A stretch of DNA of 64,000 bases from Arthrobacter sp. CAN_C5 (GTDB taxonomy: Bacteria > Actinomycetota > Actinomycetes > Actinomycetales > Micrococcaceae): assembly GCF_017875735.1 (NCBI RefSeq), contig NZ_JAGGMZ010000001.1, forward strand, positions 930,001 to 994,000, written 5' to 3'. The notes below the pieces were generated by a model. It saw only the letters and a program-made list of their open reading frames with translations. It made no database searches and was not told the DNA's origin. How positions within the stretch are numbered: position 1 is the stretch's first letter; each line of letters starts with the position of its first letter. A program made the translations under genes and the position numbers. Shown piece after piece: positions 41,353-49,966 of this stretch.

Positions 41353-41407
41353 GATCGCGGTCTGGACGCCGCACCGCCTGTCCAACGCAACCCGCGAGAG
41401 GTCTACC

Positions 41408-41899
41408 GTGACCGAGCGATCCCTGGAATTTCATGACGCCATCCTGACTACCCCTGAGCTGGTGGTCCTCGAAATGGTCGCCGCCGACAAGGAAGACGCG
41501 GCGGCGCAGCTGGCCACCAGACTGTTCGAGGCAGGGAGGATTTCCGACCTCGATGGTTTCCTGGCGCAGGTCAACTCCCGCGAACACCAGATGGCCACCG
41601 GGCTTCCCGGTGGCGTGGGGCTGCCCCACGCGCGCAGCGACTATGTCACCCAGACCAGCATTGCGGTGGGGATCACCAAGTACGGACATAGCCTCGACTT
41701 TGGTGCAGTGGACGGACCGGCGACGCTCATTCTGCTGATTGCCACCCCGTCGCAGTCCTTCTCCGAGCACCTCGAGGTGCTGGCAACACTGGCGAGGTCA
41801 CTGTTCAAGGAGAATTTCAGGGAATCGCTCAGGCGGGCTCACGACACCGAGGTGATCGCCGAGCTCATCAACTCGACGCTGGTGTTTTTCGACCACTGA
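41408..41899 (+). CDS. PTS sugar transporter EIIA, fructose/nitrogen type
   Basis: This 163-aa protein is a stand-alone EIIA of the PTS-2 (fructose/mannitol, PtsN) fold. The phosphorylated His lies in GLPGGVGLPHARSD (about residue 77). The C-terminal part EHLEVLATLARSLFKENFRESLRRA is family-typical. No EIIB or EIIC domain was seen in or near it, so it either serves a separate membrane component or acts as a regulator. A GTG start is preceded by GAGAGG. Its position after glpD suggests a link to carbon regulation, but that is inference. Confidence 0.85.
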   Translation: MTERSLEFHDAILTTPELVVLEMVAADKEDAAAQLATRLFEAGRISDLDGFLAQVNSREHQMATGLPGGVGLPHARSDYVTQTSIAVGITKYGHSLDFGAVDGPATLILLIATPSQSFSEHLEVLATLARSLFKENFRESLRRAHDTEVIAELINSTLVFFDH

Positions 41900-41916
41900 G
41901 GTTCTTCTGGAGTACG

Positions 41917-42600
41917 TCAGCCGGGGAGCATGCTGGGGTCGAGGATCAGCATGCCCGCCACCCGGCCGTCGCCGTCGAACGCTATCCGACCGGCCATTTC
42001 ACCAGCCTCGAAGATCAGTTCCAGGTCAACGATCTGCAGCACTCCGTTTTTCCTGGTGGTCACCTTGCCCGGAAGCTCATACTGGCCAACAGCCTCGACT
42101 ACCGAGCTCCACACCGAGGAAAGCCCCTCAACAGTCACCGCCTCCAGCATGACCGGAGCAAAGTGTTCCCTCACTGCAGGCCAGTTTTCGTCGGCGCACT
42201 GGGCGAAAATGCGTTCTGCGACGCCGATCAGGGCGGCCATGCTGCGGCGCTGGGTCTTCCCGGTGGCAGGTGCGTGGCCGGCGGGCTGGCCGAAGCGCTG
42301 GAATGCTGCCTGCCTGCTGATGCCCAGCACCGCGCCGATGTCCTGCCAGGTGGTGCCATGGCGGCGTGCCTGGTGGACCGTTTCGCGGAGCAGGTGATCA
42401 ACGCCGTCGTTCAGTTCAACGATGGCCCGCAGCGCATCGGGGGCGGTCAGCCCAAAAGGTTCGTAACCCAGGAGGTCGCGCACCGTCTCCGCGCGGGTCT
42501 CGACGATCCGGAGGGCCTCGGCGGTTCCCGGTTCGTTTGCCTCAGGGGAGGGCTGACCATGGTGGTCGCGGTCGTCAGACGGAGGATCGGGGGCAGACAC
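41917..42600 (-). CDS. DUF3887-like protein with N-terminal helix-turn-helix
   Basis: This 227-aa protein has an acidic N-terminal tail and a helix-turn-helix-like segment (TTWQDIGAVLGISRQAAFQRFG, about 85-105). The C-terminal domain resembles DUF3887: a SnoaL-like fold with FAPVMLEAVTVEGLSSVWSSVV, QIVDLELIFEAGEMAGRIAF and the closing strand GRVAGMLILD. The GTG start has no clear ribosome site. Its 5' side is 6 nt from a remnant of a membrane gene. The helix-turn-helix suggests DNA binding, but the role is unknown. Confidence 0.75.
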   Translation of the reverse strand: MSAPDPPSDDRDHHGQPSPEANEPGTAEALRIVETRAETVRDLLGYEPFGLTAPDALRAIVELNDGVDHLLRETVHQARRHGTTWQDIGAVLGISRQAAFQRFGQPAGHAPATGKTQRRSMAALIGVAERIFAQCADENWPAVREHFAPVMLEAVTVEGLSSVWSSVVEAVGQYELPGKVTTRKNGVLQIVDLELIFEAGEMAGRIAFDGDGRVAGMLILDPSMLPG

Positions 42601-42605
42601 AGTAG

Positions 42606-42847
42606 CTATGTTAGGCGAACGGCCAGGAGCGCGGCGGCGCCGACAAGGGTGACGGCGAGGGGGTCCAGCCGCGGCGGGTCACTGCGGCCGTCCGGTCCCG
42701 GAGGGAATGCCGCCGCACTGCGAGCGTGATGGTGCCCGCCAGGACGAAGGCTGCCGCCAGATTCCACAGCGCTGGTGCCGCCACAGTGAAGCGGGTCAGG
42801 ATGGCGCCGAAGACCAGCCAGCCGGCGGCGGTCAGGGAACGGGCCAC
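42606..42847 (-). pseudogene. Frameshifted small membrane protein upstream of the DUF3887-like gene
   Basis: From a GTG at 42847 the frame encodes two transmembrane-type helices (LTAAGWLVFGAILTRFTVAA and LWNLAAAFVLAGTITLAVRR). After a 5-bp G run on the + strand (42659-42663) the frame turns into a Pro/Ser-rich tail. One extra C in that run, read on the minus strand, would restore a third helix, LAVTLVGAAALLAVRL, which ends at a TAG 5 nt before the DUF3887-like gene. It is either a real one-base deletion or a sequencing error. No family was recognised. Confidence 0.55.
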
Positions 42848-42993
42848 CAGAGCGATCGCTGCTCCACTCCCGCCACCAGGCCCATGCCTGGTTCATCCAC
42901 CGGACCCGAGGCGCTCCTGAGTACGATGGACACCCGCTCAGAGTCCAGATCAAGGATCAGCATGCCCGCGAAGCGCCCGGTTTTCCCGTTGTA
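42832..42993 (-). pseudogene. Remnant of a second DUF3887-like gene (C-terminal tail)
   Basis: The minus-strand frame reads YNGKTGRFAGMLILD, matching the end of the intact DUF3887-like protein (DGDGRVAGMLILD). It then continues about 38 residues to a TGA at 42832. The frame is stopped by a TGA just upstream of the Tyr, so only the last strand is left. This suggests a decayed tandem copy of the neighbouring gene, separated from it by the frameshifted membrane gene. The 150 bp further right (to 43142) holds no gene. Confidence 0.5.
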
Positions 42994-43142
42994 TCAGGGG
43001 TATGAATCAGCCCCGGCCGGCGACATCCCCCCATTCTGCCCGCGGGGACACCCACTGCCAATCATTTGTAAATGCTAGATTGACGGTCGGTAAGCGTCAA
43101 CGTGAGATTTACGCTTGTCGACCAGTAGGGTAGCTCGCTGCG

Positions 43143-44924
43143 CTACTCCGAGCGCCAGGACTTCCACAGGGCAGCGTAGGAGCCGTCCAGCGCCAGAAGC
43201 TCGTCGTGGGACCCCAGCTCGGTGATGTTCCCGCCTTCCACCACGGCCACCCGGTCGGCGTCGTGCGCCGTATGTAACCGGTGGGCAATGGCGACCACTG
43301 TGCGTCCCTCCAGCACCGCATTGAGGGAGCGTTCCAGGTCGCGGGCCGCCTGCGGGTCAATGAGGGACGTCGCCTCATCGAGCACCAGAGTGTGTGGATC
43401 GGCGAGCACCAGCCGCGCCAGCGCTAGCTCCTGCGCCTGCGCCGGAGTGAGCTCATGCGCGCCCGAACCGACCTCCGTCCGGAGGCCTTCCGGGAGCCCG
43501 AGGGCCCAGCCGAGGGCGCCGACGTCGTCCAGGGCCTGAATCAGCTCGGCTTCCGTCGCGTCGTCCTTTCCGAGCCGGATATTGTCGGCCAGCGATCCCA
43601 CGAAGACGTGGTGCTCCTGGGTGACCAGGGCGACCTCCCGCCGGAGTGCGTTCAGTGGACGGTCAACCAGCGGCACATCGCCCACGGTGACCGTGCCTGC
43701 GGTCGGAGGATGGATACCGGCGATGAGTCGGCCCAGCGTGGACTTGCCCGCACCGGAGGGTCCCACCATCGCGAGCCGTTCGCCGCGGCGGAGTTCCAGG
43801 TCCACGCCGTGGAGCACATCGTGGCCAGGACGATACGCGTACCTCGCCTTGGAGACGAGGATGTCCTCGTTCAGGGGCTCATGGTCGGTGGCGTGCCGGT
43901 CAGGTTGCACCTCCTTGATGCCGACGATGCGTGCCAGGGAAGCAGCTCCCACCTGGATCTCATCGGTCCACATGATGAGCAGGTCGACCGGGTCAATCAG
44001 TCGCACTGCAAACAGTGCGACTGTTGCCACCACGCCGGGCGTGACCACGTCCAGGGAGGCCAGCCAGCCGCCCCAGAGCAGTACGCCGGCCACCGGTAGC
44101 CAGAACGCGAAATCGGCGGCGGGGAAAAGCACTGTCCGGAGCCAGAGCGTGTACCGTTCGGCGCGGTAGCTGCCGGTCAGGGCCGAGTCGATCCGCCCGC
44201 GGCGCAGGGCACCCAGCCCCAGGGCGTCCACCGTTCGGGCACCCTCGATGGTCTCGGTGATCGATCCGTTGACTACCGCGTAGGTTTCCCGTTCCTTCTG
44301 GTAACCGGCTGAACTCCGCTTCAGGTACCACCGGGTCACGGGGTACAGCACCGGGACCCCAACCAGTAGTGCCAGCGCAAGCACCGGGGACGTGATGACT
44401 GCTGCTCCGATCGTCAGGAGGATGGTGACAATTGAGACCACCACCTGCGGGACGCCAAACCGCACGGTGTGGGAGACGGCGTCGACGTCGTTGGTGGTGC
44501 GGGAGACCAGGTCTCCCGTCCCTGCCTTCTCCACCGTCGACAGCGGCAGGGAGGTGACCTGCTCCATGAAGTCCTCCCGCAGCTCGGCGAACACGGTCTC
44601 GCCGAAGACCATTCCGGCGCGTACCGCCAGTCGCCGCAGGAGCGACTGCACAATCAGGAAGGCCAGCATGATCAGGGAGACGATGGCGATGTAGTTCGAG
44701 GTGGTTCCCTCCACCACCGCGTCCACCACGCGCCCGAGCAGAACCGGCCCCACCAGGCCGGCGATAGCCGACCCCACGTAGAGGGCCACGACGCGGGAGA
44801 GCCCGCCGCGGTGATGCCTGATCAGCCGCGCGGCCTCGGCACGGACCTGGGCCGGCTCGGCGACCGGAAGCTTCCCGGAGGTGTCGGTGCCAGCTGCTGT
44901 TTCACTCACTTCGGATGACCACAT
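43143..44924 (-). CDS. Heterodimeric ABC exporter subunit with intact Walker A/B but degenerate signature motif
   Basis: This 593-aa subunit has a membrane domain (about 40-340) and a nucleotide-binding domain. Walker A is GPSGAGKSTLGR with K394. Walker B LVLDEATSLID and the H-loop VAIAHRL are complete. The signature, normally LSGGQ, is LTPAQ at about 492-496. The ATG at 44924 is used; a GTG at 44909 (VSETAAGTD) is possible and overlaps the stop of the upstream partner by 8 nt. With the partner it can form one competent ATP site, since the partner supplies a real LSGGQ. The substrate is unknown. Confidence 0.88.
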   Translation of the reverse strand: MWSSEVSETAAGTDTSGKLPVAEPAQVRAEAARLIRHHRGGLSRVVALYVGSAIAGLVGPVLLGRVVDAVVEGTTSNYIAIVSLIMLAFLIVQSLLRRLAVRAGMVFGETVFAELREDFMEQVTSLPLSTVEKAGTGDLVSRTTNDVDAVSHTVRFGVPQVVVSIVTILLTIGAAVITSPVLALALLVGVPVLYPVTRWYLKRSSAGYQKERETYAVVNGSITETIEGARTVDALGLGALRRGRIDSALTGSYRAERYTLWLRTVLFPAADFAFWLPVAGVLLWGGWLASLDVVTPGVVATVALFAVRLIDPVDLLIMWTDEIQVGAASLARIVGIKEVQPDRHATDHEPLNEDILVSKARYAYRPGHDVLHGVDLELRRGERLAMVGPSGAGKSTLGRLIAGIHPPTAGTVTVGDVPLVDRPLNALRREVALVTQEHHVFVGSLADNIRLGKDDATEAELIQALDDVGALGWALGLPEGLRTEVGSGAHELTPAQAQELALARLVLADPHTLVLDEATSLIDPQAARDLERSLNAVLEGRTVVAIAHRLHTAHDADRVAVVEGGNITELGSHDELLALDGSYAALWKSWRSE

Positions 44925-46623
44925 TTCGGTAGGCGGGCTGAGAAGACAACAGTTCCTGATGGGTTCCCTCGGCGGCGACCTGGCCATCTTCGAGGTACAC
45001 GACGTGATCCATCACGCCGAGCATGAGGGGGCTGGCTGTCACCACCACGGTGGTCTGGTCCGTGCCGCCCCGCATTCCCTTCAGGCGGGCGGCAATACGG
45101 GATTCCGTGTGTGCGTCAACGGCGCTGGTCGGTTCAATGAGCACCAGGGTCTCGGCCTCGGTCAGGAGGGCGCGGGCCAGGACAAGACGCTGTCGCTGGC
45201 CGCCGGAGAAGCTGCGCCCGCGCTCGGTGACCTCATGGTCCAGGCCGTCGTCGACGCCGTCGAGAATGTCCAGGGCGCTGGAGGCGTCGAGTGCCGCAAG
45301 GATTCCAGAATCGCTATGCCGGGACCGGGGGTCCAGCTGGGATCGCAGGGAGCCAGTGAAAAGCTGGGGATTCGCCTCGCTGACCACGATGCGTTGCCGG
45401 ATGTCGCGGAGGGCAATGTGCTGCAGGGAGCCCGTTCCCCAGCGGACTTCAGCGGTTTCGAGGACCTCATCCTCGAAGCGCCCCAGCCGCGTCGCCAGGT
45501 CGGCCGAGGCCGAGGTGTCCACCGAGACGACGGCGGTGATTCGGCCCGGCTGGATGACGGTTCCGGTCCGGGCATCGCGCAACAGGGACCCCGGTGGCGG
45601 GGCAGACAGGGTGGACGCCCGGTCGGCAACATCGGGGTCGACGCTGAGCACTGCGATGATCTTGCGTGCGCCGACATGGGCCCTGATGAACCGGGCCACG
45701 CTGTCAGCTGCGGCGCGGATCGGGGTCATCAGGAAGATTGAGTAGCCATAGAGTGCGACCAACTGGCCGGGTTCGATTTCTCCTGCGAGGGCCAGGTTTG
45801 CCCCTACCCAGGTGAACAAGACGCTGAAGGCGCCGGCAATAAACACCTGGGACGCTTCAAGATCGGCGAGCGAATAGGCTACCCGGATACCCGAATCCCG
45901 GGTTTTTACTGAACGCTCCCGATAGCGGTTGACGAAGATGTGTTCCCCACCGATACCCCTGAGGACACGCAGTCCCGCGACGGTGTCCGCGCCGACGGCC
46001 GTCATCTTGCCCGACGCCTCGCGCTGCTCACGCTGGCGGGCCTGCAGGGGGCGAACCACGAAGAGCAGCAGTCCACAACAGGCTGGTACCCCCACGAGGA
46101 CGATGATCCCGAGAAGCAGCGACGTCTGGGAGATCAGCACGCACACCACCAGCCAGGCCATCACCGATCCGGCTAGCCGGGCGGATACTGCGTAAATCTC
46201 ACCCAGCCGGGTGGCATCCGAGGCGGCCGTGGATACCACTTCACCGGTGGAGAGCTTCCGGGGTAGCGCGTCTCCGGTCCGCGTGATCTTGTAGCCGATC
46301 AACCGGATGGAGTGGAAGGCCGCCTGCAGCCAGCCGCTGATCGCGGTCCGGTGCTCCAGGGTGCCGGCGGCGGCCTGGAGCACGGTCAGCCCGATCAGGA
46401 CTCCGGCCCAGAGGAGGAGCCGGTCGAACTCTCCCGCAACGATCCCCTCGTCAATGGCCCGGCCCAGGACGAAGGGCATCACCGCCTGCGCGACCATCCA
46501 GGCGGTGCCGAAAACCACCCCCGCGAGGAGGGTGGCTTTCTGCTTCGATGCCAGCCAGAGCAGGTAGCGGGAGGGGGAGCGGAGATCCGGTGTTCCGGGA
46601 TCAGGGTAGGGATAAGAGCGCAC
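44902..46623 (-). CDS. Heterodimeric ABC exporter subunit with degenerate ATPase motifs
   Basis: This is the 573-aa partner of the downstream ABC gene. The membrane domain spans about 20-320. In the nucleotide-binding domain the Walker A position reads VVSVDTSASAD (367-375), so the Lys is S373 and the Gly residues are lost. Walker B is TLVLIEPTSAVD, with I496 in place of the Asp. The H-loop His is A530. Only the signature FSGGQRQRLVLAR (472-484) is preserved. The subunit should not hydrolyse ATP itself, but it can complete the partner's site. The GTG at 46623 is chosen because AGGA lies 9 nt upstream; longer starts give a non-typical N-terminus. Confidence 0.88.
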   Translation of the reverse strand: MRSYPYPDPGTPDLRSPSRYLLWLASKQKATLLAGVVFGTAWMVAQAVMPFVLGRAIDEGIVAGEFDRLLLWAGVLIGLTVLQAAAGTLEHRTAISGWLQAAFHSIRLIGYKITRTGDALPRKLSTGEVVSTAASDATRLGEIYAVSARLAGSVMAWLVVCVLISQTSLLLGIIVLVGVPACCGLLLFVVRPLQARQREQREASGKMTAVGADTVAGLRVLRGIGGEHIFVNRYRERSVKTRDSGIRVAYSLADLEASQVFIAGAFSVLFTWVGANLALAGEIEPGQLVALYGYSIFLMTPIRAAADSVARFIRAHVGARKIIAVLSVDPDVADRASTLSAPPPGSLLRDARTGTVIQPGRITAVVSVDTSASADLATRLGRFEDEVLETAEVRWGTGSLQHIALRDIRQRIVVSEANPQLFTGSLRSQLDPRSRHSDSGILAALDASSALDILDGVDDGLDHEVTERGRSFSGGQRQRLVLARALLTEAETLVLIEPTSAVDAHTESRIAARLKGMRGGTDQTTVVVTASPLMLGVMDHVVYLEDGQVAAEGTHQELLSSQPAYRNVVIRSE

Positions 46624-46652
46624 GATCAACCATCCTAGTCCGCAGGACGCAA

Positions 46653-46678
46653 AAGTGATAGACATTTCCCAATCACTT
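46653..46678. promoter_or_regulatory. Inverted repeat in the ABC exporter / SURF1 intergenic region
   Basis: AAGTGAT-N12-ATCACTT lies 30 bp before the ABC exporter start and 77 bp before the SURF1 start, in a divergent intergenic region of 131 bp. The arms are perfect and 7 bp long. It may be an operator for an unknown regulator. No other clear control element was seen in this gap. Confidence 0.35.
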
Positions 46679-46754
46679 GTGTTGAGGCGTGCCGTGATCA
46701 AGGTTGCTGGGCGGGCATTCGGTTTTCTACACGATGACGAAGTACCGTTAACAT

Positions 46755-47639
46755 GTGCTCAAAACCGCCCTGAAGCCCCGCTGGATCCTTTCGCTGATCC
46801 TTGCCATGGTGATTGCGGCGGTCTTCGTGCTCCTGAGCCAGTGGCAGTTCTCCAGCTCGACCGGTAACGCGCCGCCGCCGGAAAGCACTACCGAGAGGGA
46901 GCGTGCACTGACTGACGTGTTCAGTCCCGGTGTCCCCATGACCGCACCTGTCGCCGACCAGATGGTCACCATGGACGGGGAATTCCTGGCGGACACGACG
47001 GTGCTGGTGCAGGACCGCCTGCAGGGTGACAGCCAGGGCTTCTGGTTGATCTCGGCGTTCGCCGTCGACGGCGTCCCCGAGGGCGCAGCAGACGATCCGG
47101 CCGGTCCGCCCGTGATCCCGGTGGTGCATGGCTGGATCCCGGATGCGCAGGCAGCCGCCGAGGTGCGCGAACCCGTCGACTCCGCGTCGGTGGTGGGGCG
47201 ACTGCTGCCCGCCGAAGGCCCGGTCGCCGAACGGTCGGTTGCCGACCAGATCCCCACCCTCGCCACTGCCGAGCTCACCAACCGCTGGGACCGTCCCATC
47301 TACGCGGGTTTCGTGGTTTCCACCACCACCGCCGTGGGCGGGCTGGACTGGCTCCCCGAAGCTCCGCTGGAGGCCGTCACGGTAGGGCCCCAGCCGCAGG
47401 AAACCCCGCTCAACTGGCTGAATATCTTCTACGCGGTGGAATGGTTCGTCTTCGCCGGGTTCGCTTTCTTCCTCTGGTGGCGACTGGTCGCCGACGACCA
47501 TCGGAGGACCCTCGAAGAGGCGGAGGACAGCGCCGCGGAGGCGGACAACTTAAACGACGACGACGACGACGACGATGGCAGTACGGGTCACCCTGACCCC
47601 GCAGCGCAGGGCCCAACAACGAGTGAGGCACGACAGTGA
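46755..47639 (+). CDS. SURF1-family cytochrome oxidase assembly protein
   Basis: SURF1 helps insert haem a into cytochrome c oxidase in other bacteria and mitochondria. The 294-aa sequence has an N-terminal transmembrane helix (WILSLILAMVIAAVFVLLSQW) with the Q/W pattern of SURF1. A second helix follows near the C-terminus (WLNIFYAVEWFVFAGFAFFLWW). The loop between them is the intermembrane domain. The C-terminal tail has an acidic run with 7 consecutive Asp and is probably disordered. The GTG start has TACCGT 6 nt upstream, a candidate -10 for a leaderless mRNA. Its stop overlaps the next gene as GTGA. Confidence 0.86.
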   Translation: MLKTALKPRWILSLILAMVIAAVFVLLSQWQFSSSTGNAPPPESTTERERALTDVFSPGVPMTAPVADQMVTMDGEFLADTTVLVQDRLQGDSQGFWLISAFAVDGVPEGAADDPAGPPVIPVVHGWIPDAQAAAEVREPVDSASVVGRLLPAEGPVAERSVADQIPTLATAELTNRWDRPIYAGFVVSTTTAVGGLDWLPEAPLEAVTVGPQPQETPLNWLNIFYAVEWFVFAGFAFFLWWRLVADDHRRTLEEAEDSAAEADNLNDDDDDDDGSTGHPDPAAQGPTTSEARQ

Positions 47640-48130
47640 GTACACCCAAAGTGAATGGACCGGCGCCAGGAAGTGGCACCCCCGGTGCTGCCCGGAAGCC
47701 CAAGCGGCGGTTCGGCGGTACCCATGCGCAGATCCTTTCGGCGCTGACCTTCTACAAGGTGCTCGCCTACGCCACCGGCATCATGCTGATGTTGGTGGTC
47801 GTGGAAATGATCGCGGCCTACGGGATGGGATCCCACATCATGATCGGCGGACCCGAAGGGCTCTTCTCGCTGACGGACAAGAACTTTTCCGAGACCGCCG
47901 CGGGATTCAACTTCTCCACCACTGTCCTGATCGTCCACGGGTGGATGTACGTGGTCTACCTGATCGCAGATTTCCGGCTCTGGCAGATGATGCGGTGGCC
48001 GTTCAAGCAGTTCATCGTGATGGCCCTGGGAGGGGTGGTGCCGCTCCTGTCCTTCATTGTCGAGCGCCGGATCCACCGGCAGGTGGAGCAGGAGCTGGAA
48101 GCACACCCCGAAGCAGCCTCCCGGTACTAG
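47636..48130 (+). CDS. DUF3817-family membrane protein
   Basis: This is a 164-aa DUF3817 protein of unknown function. It has about three transmembrane helices: TFYKVLAYATGIMLMLVVVEM, TTVLIVHGWMYVVYLIADF and FIVMALGGVVPLLSFIVERR. The N-terminus is basic and Pro-rich. The GTG start overlaps the SURF1 stop by 4 nt, so it is coupled, and a membrane or respiratory role is plausible. guaA starts 58 nt later. Confidence 0.78.
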   Translation: MSTPKVNGPAPGSGTPGAARKPKRRFGGTHAQILSALTFYKVLAYATGIMLMLVVVEMIAAYGMGSHIMIGGPEGLFSLTDKNFSETAAGFNFSTTVLIVHGWMYVVYLIADFRLWQMMRWPFKQFIVMALGGVVPLLSFIVERRIHRQVEQELEAHPEAASRY

Positions 48131-48188
48131 CCGGGTACCCGGCCGTAGTGATGTGCGATCGGGTGCCCGTGGCGACTATTGTTGACGC

Positions 48189-49832
48189 GTGACTATTCCC
48201 GCACCCGGACCCGGAATTTCTGGCCATGCCGACTCCACCCCCGACTCCCCTGAGGGGACCAGCGAAACCAGCCACCGGCCGGTGCTGGTGGTGGACTACG
48301 GCGCGCAATACGCCCAGCTGATCGCCCGGCGGGTCCGCGACGCGGATGTGTACTCGGAGGTGGTTCCCCACACCCTGAACACTGCTGATCTGCTGGCGAA
48401 GAACCCGGTCGCGATCATCCTCTCCGGTGGACCCTCGAGTGTCTACGCGGAGGGCGCGCCCCGGGTTGACCCGGAGCTGTTCACCGCTGGGGTGCCCGTC
48501 CTGGGAATCTGCTACGGCTTCCAGGCGATGGCCTCGGCTCTCGGCGGAACCGTTGCGAAGACCGGCCTCCGCGAGTACGGATCGACCGACGTCGCCGCGA
48601 CGTCCAGCACCGGATCGCTGCTGGACGGGATCCCCGAGCACCAGAACGCCTGGATGAGCCACGGCGACAGCGTGCAGGCTGCCCCTGATGGCTTCGAGGT
48701 CCTCGCCAGTACGGCTGGCGCACCGGTTGCCGCCTTTGCGGACGAGTCACGGCGCCTCTACGGCGTGCAGTGGCACCCCGAGGTGAAGCACTCGGATCAT
48801 GGGCAGCAGGTGCTGGAGAACTTCCTCTTCAAGGGCGCCCGCCTGGATGCGAACTGGACCACCGGCAACATCGTCGAGGAGCAGGTGGAACGCATCCGCG
48901 AGCAGGTGGGAGACGCCCGCGTGATCTGCGGGCTCTCCGGCGGCGTGGATTCGGCGGTCGCTGCCGCCCTGGTGCAGCGGGCGGTCGGAGATCAGTTGAC
49001 CTGCGTCTTTGTGGACCACGGGCTGCTCCGCGAAGGGGAAGCCGAGCAGGTGGAACGGGACTTCGTCGCGGCCACCGGCGTCAACCTCTACGTGGCCAAT
49101 GAGCAGAGGCGCTTCCTGGAGGCGCTCGCCGGCGTCAGCGACCCGGAAACCAAGCGCAAGATTATCGGCCGTGAATTCATCCGCGCTTTTGAAGAGGCCG
49201 AGCGGGCGATCATCGCCCAGGCGCAAGCCCACGGCGAGAAAATCCGGTTCCTCGTGCAAGGCACCCTCTACCCCGACGTCGTAGAATCCGGCGGTGGCGA
49301 GGGCGCGGCGAACATCAAGAGCCACCACAACGTGGGAGGGCTCCCCGAAGACCTGCAGTTTGAACTGGTCGAGCCCCTCCGGGCGCTGTTCAAGGATGAG
49401 GTCCGGGCAGTCGGAGCCCAATTGGGCCTGCCCGCCGAAATTGTTGGTCGTCAGCCGTTCCCCGGCCCCGGGCTGGGCATCAGGATTGTCGGCGACGTCA
49501 CCCAGGAGCGGTTGGACCTGCTCCGCCGCGCCGACGCTATCGCCCGCGCTGAGCTTACCGCCGCAGGACTGGACAACGAGGTGTGGCAGATGCCGGTGGT
49601 CCTGCTCGCCGACGTCCGCAGCGTCGGGGTTCAGGGTGACGGCCGCACCTACGGCCACCCGATTGTGCTGCGTCCGGTATCCAGCGAGGATGCGATGACC
49701 GCTGACTGGTCACGGCTTCCCTACGATCTCCTGGCCCGCATCTCTAACCGGATCACCAACGAGGTTGAGGGCGTCAACCGGGTGGTGCTGGACATCACCA
49801 GCAAGCCGCCCGGCACCATCGAATGGGAGTAG
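48189..49832 (+). CDS. guaA: GMP synthase (glutamine-hydrolysing)
   Basis: GuaA converts XMP to GMP with glutamine and ATP. The 547-aa protein has a class I glutamine amidotransferase domain (about 25-220). Its Cys is C108 in [10 protein letters not shown], and its His/Glu lie in [16 protein letters not shown]. The ATP pyrophosphatase domain follows with the P-loop [13 protein letters not shown]. The C-terminal dimerisation domain ends [13 protein letters not shown], the usual GMP synthase terminus. TATTGT lies 6 nt before the GTG, so the mRNA may be leaderless. guaB and guaB3 are 10-14 kb upstream. Confidence 0.96.
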   Translation: MTIPAPGPGISGHADSTPDSPEGTSETSHRPVLVVDYGAQYAQLIARRVRDADVYSEVVPHTLNTADLLAKNPVAIILSGGPSSVYAEGAPRVDPELFTAGVPVLGICYGFQAMASALGGTVAKTGLREYGSTDVAATSSTGSLLDGIPEHQNAWMSHGDSVQAAPDGFEVLASTAGAPVAAFADESRRLYGVQWHPEVKHSDHGQQVLENFLFKGARLDANWTTGNIVEEQVERIREQVGDARVICGLSGGVDSAVAAALVQRAVGDQLTCVFVDHGLLREGEAEQVERDFVAATGVNLYVANEQRRFLEALAGVSDPETKRKIIGREFIRAFEEAERAIIAQAQAHGEKIRFLVQGTLYPDVVESGGGEGAANIKSHHNVGGLPEDLQFELVEPLRALFKDEVRAVGAQLGLPAEIVGRQPFPGPGLGIRIVGDVTQERLDLLRRADAIARAELTAAGLDNEVWQMPVVLLADVRSVGVQGDGRTYGHPIVLRPVSSEDAMTADWSRLPYDLLARISNRITNEVEGVNRVVLDITSKPPGTIEWE

Positions 49833-49966
49833 CCCCTCCCTCAAGGGAACGGGTATTTTCCCGCCCCCGGTGTTGCGGCCCCGCCGCAGCGCCCTAGTCG
49901 GATAGCTTGGAAGACATGCCCCTCTGGTCCAGACCGTCGAAAATAACCGTAGAAAAGGAGACCGCC

